Below, in pieces: positions 1 to 5,056 of a stretch of DNA of 5,056 nt. The DNA comes from Planctomycetota bacterium. GTDB taxonomy: Bacteria > Planctomycetota > Planctomycetia > Pirellulales > Pirellulaceae. The position numbers and the translations under genes were made by a program. The stretch's first letter is position 1, and each line of letters starts with the position of its first letter. Location of the stretch: the NCBI GenBank assembly GCA_024274855.1, contig JAJSAJ010000601.1, forward strand, positions 1-5,056, read 5' to 3'. Under the pieces are notes generated by a model. The model saw only the letters and a list, made by a program, of their open reading frames with translations, made no database searches and was not told where the DNA came from.

Positions 1-555
1 GCCGGTGCCTGGTGGGCGTCGCGTATTGAAACGTTCAACACCAGCCACGCCCGAGTCTCGCTGATTACGCAGAAGTTCGACTTGCTTTCCGCTGATGTAT
101 TCGGCAGAGCCATGGACGAGCAGCTTGTCGGTTTGGATCGTGTGCAACTTGTCCATCAGCTGTTGCCGGATGTTGTCGATGCCAAGCAGGCGTTCGCTGA
201 TGGAAAACCGACGTTTGACGACCAACTGGCCCTCGTATTACACTTTTCGGCCAGCCAGCAATGGGACCGCGTCTTAGTGCATCTTCGGGGTGTAGAGCGA
301 CTTGCGGCAAAGAAACCGGGCGTGCGCTGGATTCGATACGGCGTCCTGCGTGACCGTCGTCGAACTGAAGAACTGAAGAACGCTCTCTTGCAAGAAGCAA
401 CACAACTGGCGAAGAACCAAGCCGAGTCAGACTTCTTTCTGGCTGGCTTTATTCGCCAAGGAGCGTCCAAGGTATTGGCCGCCAACGAGATGTTGGAGTT
501 GCTCGATGCGTTGAAACCGGTCTACCTGCGGCAGCCCGACTATCAGCATTCGATC
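1..555 (+). other. Degenerate helical-repeat segment at the visible N-terminal side (residues 1-185)
   Basis: This part of the giant protein lacks clean TPRs but looks like diverged ones. Residues 72-105 can be laid on a TPR frame with Leu78-Val79 at positions 7-8, Val91 at position 20 and Leu95 at position 24. Residues 107-140 place Trp110, Tyr113 and Gly114 at positions 4, 7 and 8, but helix B then fits poorly. Residues 115-128 are strongly charged (Arg-Asp-Arg-Arg-Arg followed by Thr-Glu-Glu-Leu-Lys). The alignment is by eye and weak. It could equally be a different alpha-solenoid or a linker domain. The opening residues, which include a Trp-Trp pair at 4-5, continue from sequence outside the window and resemble neither a signal peptide nor a membrane anchor. 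Confidence 0.45.
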
Positions 556-3500
556 AAGAGCTGGACACAGATGCGAGTCGGCTACTTGAACCAGACGGAG
601 CGGGCCATCAAAGCACTTGATTTGCTGAGACAACTGGCCACGGACTATCCTCATGATGCCAACGTACAGCAACAATATGCTCAAGCCCTTTTCCAAATTG
701 GCCGGCGAGCACCTGCGTACGAGGTACTCGATCGTGCCCTTGCCAGCCAGCGTGCCAAATGGAACGACTCGGAACAGGATTCACTAAGCAATACGTATGC
801 TCAATTGCTGCGATCCGAAGGACGTTATGACAAGTTGACCGACTTTCTGGCGGAATGGGTGAGTCATTCTCCGAACGGCAGCTCGCCTTACCAGCAGTAC
901 TTGACGGCCTTGCTCCGCTTGGATCGTACCGACAAGGCCGGCATGCTGATGGGCGGTTGGCTGAAACAGGGACAGGTCAAGGCGAAGCTCTCGCCTACCG
1001 CTCTCGGAAGACTTCAGGCCGCTGTCTCGCAAATGCTGGGCAATGGATACAATATGTCTGCCAACCGCATGGATCCGCAGTGGCAGCATCCCTTGGCTGA
1101 GGCCGTCTTGTATTTTGCCAAACAGGGCGTTCACCTTGATACGGCCAACCGTATCATGGGCAACTCGCACTTCCGTCGCGCCGATGCGTGCCGCAGGGTG
1201 CGGAAAGAAGTCGCCGGCCTGCTTACAGCTCGCATTGGCACACTCAGTCCAACTCAGATTCAACACATGGTCAATTGGATCTCGTCGAATGATCCACCCG
1301 TTTCCCGCGACACGTGGACGCGAGTCGGAAATGGGCTGCTTAAGCGATGGTCGACTGAGTCGGATCCGGATATGCGGCACCAACTCGGGTCAAGTCTGGC
1401 AAGCGTGTTACAAAAAGTCGGCATGGCTCCCTATCTGGAGTACTTGCGGCGGCAAGTTCAACAGGGCCCGATAGACTACCGCACGGCCTATGTCAGGCAG
1501 TTGTTCAATGTCTTGACAACACAACAATGGACAGTCGAAAACGAAAATGAGGCTTTCGAGCTGTTGCAACAGACATCCGATTCCAAGGACTCTGTGAGGA
1601 AGTTGACCGAACAGGTCGGGCATCTTCATCAATTGACGGATCGAATGGGCCAACTCCGTTTCAATGCGCTGATGCGGCTTGTTGAACACCCCGAGAATCT
1701 TACTCGCACAGAATTGCGGGACCGGCGTGCCGCGAATCTCAAGGCCGCTCGCCAGGGTCTTGCAGATCATTTGGCCAACGTTGCCGATCGCCTTTCCGGC
1801 TCGCTTGCCGGCTGGATGGTTGTCGAGCGTCTGTATCTGGACATTCGTACCGGTCGCGAACTGCAGCGTGTTGCCGAGTCATGTTGGGAGATCGTGGGCT
1901 CGGCACCTCGGAGGGTGGACACAAAGTTGAACGACCTGCAGCAAATCGAGGAACTTCGGCGTGGGCGCTGCCTTATGATGCTCGCCAATCTGGCTGTCCG
2001 ACAGAACGCGGATCCTTCACTCGCATCGCGGTTGCTCGACTATTTCGCGAAACGTATCGAATCCAATCGGGCCGCCGGCTACTGGAAACTGCTCACATTC
2101 GAACTGCTGGTCGCATTGGATCGACCCGAGCAATTGCAACAGCTACTGGAACGATGGATCCAACAGGATGCCCCGGACAGCCGCTGGCGAGTTGCGTTGG
2201 CCTACCTTCTGGCTGAACAGGGAAAGATCAAACAAGCGATTGGTTTGATGGAAAAGGTCAAGGCGGACGATGAACTCGGACCGGCGGACTATCGTGTTCT
2301 GGCCAATTGGTACATGGCGGTGGATCGCCGCGACAAGTACGAACAGGCACTGGTCGACGCCCTCATGACGATGCAAGAGTGGAAGATGAGTAACTGGCTT
2401 GCCAGCGGACTTGGCCACTGGCAACAACCCACGGGTCGAATGCCCGACGAACTGGATAAGAATGTCCTTCGTCTCTTCGCGGCGTTGTTTCGGAAATCGC
2501 AAAACCCCGAGAACTATGTGTCCTATCTTCAGCAATACTATCTAGCCACACGCGATTTTCGGCTCTTGGAAACGCTTGCCGATTCCGTTGTCGGCCATAC
2601 GGCCGGGCAGGTCTATCCACTTCTTGGCCGAATGCAATCGGTCCTGGCGGAGGTGCGTGACGAAGCGACCGTCGATGCGATCGTCGAGCATCTGCGGACC
2701 AAGACGCGTTCCCGAGTGTCGACCGATGTGGATCGCCGCGCGCTCGATTTGCTGGAACTGTGTGTCGAGCGTCGAGCGGCCGAATTGCTTGACCAACCCG
2801 GCCCGCACGCCGACAAGGCACTGGCCGCCATGAAGCGGGCGTTTGATCGGAAGTGGGCGAAGGGCGAGCCTCGTCAGGTTGCCGGTTTCCTGGCCGCATT
2901 GGGTCGCATTCCGCGTAAACCGCTTGCCGACGAGCAGCTTCGCGAATTGGACCTTCTTCTCACCCGTGAACCGGGTGGAACAATCGATCACCTGATGATC
3001 GGGCTGGCTCTGGCACGGTGTCACTGGAGCTACACGCGACGCGATACGGCGGTTGATCTGCTGGAGTCCGAGCTGCAGCAGTACGAAATGGTGAATGCCG
3101 GAATTCTGCTAGCGCATGCAAACGATGCGCTCGGTATGCTGGTTGATTACCTGGAGCAAATGCGGCACTATGCACGGGCCGAACAATTGTTGCTGCGACA
3201 ACTGGAACATCCAGTCAACAATCAACAGAAGAAATGGATCAAGAGCCGGCTGTATCAACTGTATCAAGAAGCGTTAGCTCATAACGGGCTCGTCTCCCTC
3301 GGAACCGGACAGACGCTTTATCAGGCCGTGCAACGCCGGCTGCTTGACCAGCTGAACACGGGAGACCCGTCCTATCGTCAGAGCATGGTCGGTCGACTTT
3401 GCGGTTTCTATCGTGTTGCCCAACAGAAGAAGCTGAATGGTGTGATCAAAGACCTCAAAGTGTTCGCCTTCCAACGTCTTCCCCACGTCCTCGAGATGCA

Positions 3501-5056
3501 GGCGGATGGTGGCCAGCAGATGATCTCCAACGTCGCCGATGTGCTGCATGATCTGACCAGTCCGCTCGAGGGACTTCGGTTGCTCGTCACGCGGATTGAA
3601 ACCGAACCCGCGTGGCTTCAGTATGCCGACCAGGATGGATGGAACCGGTTCGGCTGGAATCTCGCGTATTGGCGTCACCAAGTGAAAGATCTTGGAGATC
3701 TTGACAGCCGCCTGTTGAAGATCGCCCGGGATGAACTACGGCGAGATCTCCAGTCGCGGCGGGTCCGTCAACGGCAGATGTACCACCGTCACAATAGCTA
3801 TTTCTGGAACGAAAAGGCCGACGCATTTGCGGAGACAGCCGAACAAGTCTATAGCCAGAACCGGAAATCCGGCAGTTCTGTGAAATACATTGCCACCTAC
3901 CTGTTCGACGGCTTGCAACGGTACGATCTAGCGATCGAACTCCTGTTCGTTGCCTTGCAAGACCGTGTCTTGGATCAGGCGGGAAAGCGCCAGTTGGTCC
4001 GATACCTTCATCAGCGAAATCGATTTGGCGAATCGATCGATCTGTTGCAGCAGCTGGTCAAGCAAACGCCGAACACGCTTAACTACTGTGTCCAGTTGAT
4101 GCACGCCTATTTCAAGACCAAGCGAAACAAGCAGCTGCTGGACCTGCTGGCCAAGACTGACAAGTACTATCACGAAGAAGGTCGCTGGGCTGAATCATCC
4201 GCCGCGACACTTGCCGCAAGCTGCTTGGAGAATCAGCTATATCAACAATCAGCTGCCTACTATCGCGAAGCCATTGCATTGCATCAGCAGACGAATCCTG
4301 GACGTGGCATTGGCGACAGTACGCTCTCCACGTACTACCGATCACAAGCATCGGCCTATATCGGCCTTGCAAGGTTGCCCGGGATTTCCAAGACGCGGCA
4401 GACAAAGTACACCACTCAGGCGGTTGACGCGGCTGCCAGCGCCGTTGTCAGTTGGGGCCCGAGTCACAAGAATCGAAAGAAAGCACTTACCGCACTTCGA
4501 CACGTGCTTGCCCAGGCACCCGACCTGGATGCGTACGTGGCGGAAATGAACCGTCAAGCCGAGCAGATCGGTCTGCACAGCCCGATCCTGCACAAGGCAA
4601 TCGGTACCGTCTGGCTGGAGAGGAGCCAACCCGAAAAGGCTATCGAACAACTGAAACTGACTGTCGAATTGCAATCAAACGACTTGGAAACCCGCAAGAC
4701 GCTGAGCACGTGTTATGACCGATTGAAAGATCCAAAGCGAGCTGCCGAGCAGGTAATGGAAATGGCTCGGCAAGCAACGAGAGACATCCAGATCTATCGC
4801 GATCTTGGCGATCGGTGCCTGAAACTCGAGCGTCCGGAGCAGGCCGAGCGAGCCTATACGTCGATCGTCGACGTGCTGCCCAACGAAAGCGAAAGCCACG
4901 CGATGCTTGCCGAGATTCGACAACAGCAGAACCGATGGGACGATGCGATCCGACAGTGGCAGCAAGTGGCTCGACTCCGATCACTCGAACCAACCGGACT
5001 GCTGAAACTGGCCTCCGCTCAGATCCACCAGAAGCAGACGGATCAGGCCAGGCAGA
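1..5056 (+). CDS. Giant tetratricopeptide-repeat protein, internal fragment (both ends outside the window)
   Basis: Frame 1 runs through 1685 codons without a stop. It is partial at both ends: no start codon with a ribosome binding site is seen and the last base is one position into a codon. The product is almost wholly alpha-helical in character. It carries TPR motifs in exact 34-residue register at residues 186-253, 260-327, 693-794, 1292-1393 and 1528-1685, with weaker helical repeats between them. TPR arrays form superhelical surfaces that bind other proteins or peptides; no enzyme motif, nucleotide-binding loop, signal peptide or membrane segment is visible, so scaffolding or complex assembly is an inference and the partner is unknown. 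Cysteines are few (about ten). Most bacterial TPR proteins are far shorter than this visible fragment. The first in-frame ATG (base 112, residue 38) has no purine-rich site upstream and protein-like sequence precedes it, so the true start is probably upstream. I do not recognise a named family beyond TPR. Confidence 0.93.
556..981 (+). repeat. TPR cluster 1: four tetratricopeptide repeats (residues 186-327)
   Basis: These are repeats at protein level, not DNA repeats. Units are residues 186-219, 220-253, 260-293 and 294-327, each 34 residues, with a six-residue insertion (254-259) after the second. In the first, Ala205 sits at position 20, Leu209 at 24 and Pro217 at 32. In the second, Tyr226-Ala227 occupy 7-8, Gly234 position 15, Ala239 position 20, Leu243 position 24 and Ala246 position 27. 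In the third, Tyr266-Ala267 are at 7-8, Gly274 at 15, Leu279 at 20 and Pro291 at 32. In the fourth, Tyr297 is at 4, Tyr300-Leu301 at 7-8 and Ala313 at 20. The order and spacing match the W-L-G-Y-A-F-A-P consensus of the TPR family. A protein-binding surface is the expected function; the ligand is unknown. Confidence 0.82.
982..2076 (+). other. Helical region without recognisable repeats (residues 328-692)
   Basis: About 365 residues of the giant protein separate the first and second TPR clusters. The sequence has the amphipathic, Leu/Ala/Gln/Arg-rich look of alpha helices, for example around residues 600-650, but I could not place a 34-residue frame on it. It has no catalytic signature that I recognise. 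Residues 345-360 (Met, Gly, Asn, Tyr, Ser, Pro mix) look more loop-like, and a basic run with a Cys lies near residues 394-403. It may be strongly diverged TPRs, another solenoid type, or a distinct domain; the sequence alone does not decide. The frame stays open with the same composition, so there is no sign of a gene boundary or frameshift here. Confidence 0.5.
2077..2382 (+). repeat. TPR cluster 2: three TPR-like units (residues 693-794)
   Basis: Three contiguous 34-residue units: 693-726, 727-760 and 761-794. In the second, Leu733-Ala734 occupy positions 7-8, Gly741 position 15 and Ala746 position 20. In the third, Tyr764 is at 4, Leu767-Ala768 at 7-8, Tyr771 at 11, Tyr780 at 20, Leu784 at 24 and Ala787 at 27. 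The first is weaker, with Leu712 at position 20 and Leu716 at 24, and is accepted mainly because it keeps exact register with the next two. The assignment is at protein level and by eye. Function is presumed to be protein binding, as in the other clusters of the same protein. Confidence 0.68.
2383..3873 (+). other. Long degenerate helical region with scattered TPR-like units (residues 795-1291)
   Basis: Nearly 500 residues between TPR clusters 2 and 3. Two TPR-like units can be proposed: residues 998-1031, with Leu1004-Ala1005 at positions 7-8, Ala1017 at 20 and Leu1021 at 24; and roughly 1041-1072, with Leu1047-Val1048 at 7-8 and Ala1060 at 20. The rest, including 820-990 and 1075-1240, is helical in composition but cannot be phased. 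Near 802-816 a Gly/Pro/Gln-containing stretch looks like a loop. Toward the end lie a Trp cluster and a basic/aromatic patch, described separately. No enzyme motif is seen. It may be diverged TPRs that have lost consensus residues, or an unrelated alpha-helical domain. Confidence 0.45.
3601..3810 (+). other. Trp cluster followed by basic/aromatic patch (residues 1201-1270)
   Basis: Within the giant protein, four tryptophans fall in twenty residues (Trp1205, Trp1214, Trp1219, Trp1224) together with Tyr1208, Phe1217 and Tyr1223. About twenty residues later comes an Arg-rich helix (Arg1247, 1248, 1253, 1254, 1256, 1258), then Tyr1261, His1262, His1264, Tyr1267, Phe1268 and Trp1269. This composition stands out against the Leu/Gln/Ala helices on both sides and lies just ahead of TPR cluster 3, which starts at about 1292. 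It might be a capping or packing element or a binding surface; both are guesses. I know of no named domain with this pattern. Confidence 0.4.
3874..4293 (+). repeat. TPR cluster 3: three in-register units plus one offset unit (residues 1292-1431)
   Basis: Units at 1292-1325, 1326-1359 and 1360-1393 are contiguous and 34 residues each; a fourth at about 1398-1431 is offset by four residues. In the first, Ala1311 is at position 20, Leu1315 at 24 and Ala1318 at 27. In the second, Leu1332-Val1333 are at 7-8, Leu1349 at 24, Leu1352 at 27 and Pro1357 at 32. In the third, Leu1366-Met1367 are at 7-8, Tyr1370 at 11, Leu1379 at 20 and Leu1383 at 24. In the fourth, Tyr1421 is at 24 and Ala1424 at 27, the classic second-helix pattern. 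After this, residues 1432-1527 are helical but unphased, then the last cluster starts. Confidence 0.68.
4582..5055 (+). repeat. TPR cluster 4: four consensus TPRs and a fifth cut by the window end (residues 1528-1685)
   Basis: This is the clearest TPR array in the window. Units begin at residues 1528, 1562, 1596, 1630 and 1664, exactly 34 apart with no insertion. All five have Ala at position 20 (residues 1547, 1581, 1615, 1649, 1683). The third unit is nearly textbook: Tyr1599 at 4, Leu1602-Gly1603 at 7-8, Ala1615 at 20, Tyr1619 at 24, Pro1627 at 32. The fourth has Leu1636-Ala1637 at 7-8 and Trp1653 at 24; the fifth has Leu1670-Ala1671 at 7-8 and stops after position 22. Pro or Trp at position 17 of several units marks the turn between the two helices. 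The array must continue beyond the window, so this is not the C-terminus of the protein. Confidence 0.9.

Noticed and set aside
112..114. The first in-frame ATG, considered as the true start of the gene.
   Set aside because: The preceding bases show no purine-rich ribosome binding site, and the 37 codons before it read as plausible protein in the same open frame, so the start is more likely outside the window.
784..1383. A 199-codon open frame on the - strand, the longest antisense one.
   Set aside because: It lies wholly inside the frame-1 gene. Its translation has no recognisable motif, while the + strand frame shows coherent helical protein here. Long reverse frames arise easily from codon bias in a gene poor in TTA, CTA and TCA codons.
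1043..1474. A 143-codon open frame on the + strand in another frame.
   Set aside because: It is nested within the frame-1 gene and has Trp, Cys, Arg and Ser-rich out-of-frame composition. There is no frameshift signal, since frame 1 continues unbroken before, through and after it.
2363..2899. A 178-codon open frame on the - strand, rich in Arg and Pro, overlapping another - strand frame at 2542-3024.
   Set aside because: Two mutually overlapping antisense frames opposite a continuous coding frame point to shadows; the Arg/Pro/Ser-rich composition is typical of out-of-frame translation.
3688..3706. Short doubled GATCTTG motif (GATCTTGGAGATCTTGAC).
   Set aside because: It is a seven-base direct repeat within coding sequence encoding Asp-Leu-Gly-Asp-Leu-Asp; it is too short to mean anything and has no terminator-like stem and U-tract.
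4582..5055. The regular spacing of 102 bases considered as a DNA tandem repeat.
   Set aside because: The units share only key residues, not nucleotide sequence; periodicity is visible in the protein alone, as expected for TPRs.

Overview
The window lies entirely inside one very large protein-coding gene on the + strand. Reading frame 1 is open from base 1 to the last complete codon at 5055, which is 1685 codons with no stop. Neither the start nor the end of the gene is visible. The translation is coherent protein throughout, rich in Leu, Gln, Ala and Arg, poor in Cys (about ten by eye), with no signal peptide and no membrane-spanning segment. It reads as a long alpha-helical repeat protein of the tetratricopeptide repeat (TPR) class. 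The visible part alone would be roughly 190 kDa.

Layout by residue number counted from base 1: residues 1-185 are degenerate helical repeats; 186-327 hold four recognisable TPRs; 328-692 are helical with no repeat I can phase; 693-794 hold three TPR-like units in exact 34-residue register; 795-1291 are mostly degenerate helices, with TPR-like motifs near 998-1072, a tryptophan cluster near 1205-1224 and a basic/aromatic patch near 1247-1269; 1292-1393 hold three more units in exact register, followed by a less regular one; 1528-1685 hold four textbook 34-residue TPRs plus the first 22 residues of a fifth, cut by the window edge. The best-preserved array is therefore the last one, and it continues downstream.

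I see no catalytic domain, so the likely role is protein-protein scaffolding; the partner and process cannot be read from this segment. Moderate GC, mixed codon choice (CGA, CGT and CGG for Arg, TTG as well as CTG for Leu) and a giant TPR protein would suit a planctomycete of the Pirellulales type, but that is a guess from style rather than a marker gene. I see no RNA gene, mobile element, CRISPR array, promoter, terminator or intergenic space. The open frames on the other strand and in other frames are best explained as shadows of this gene.
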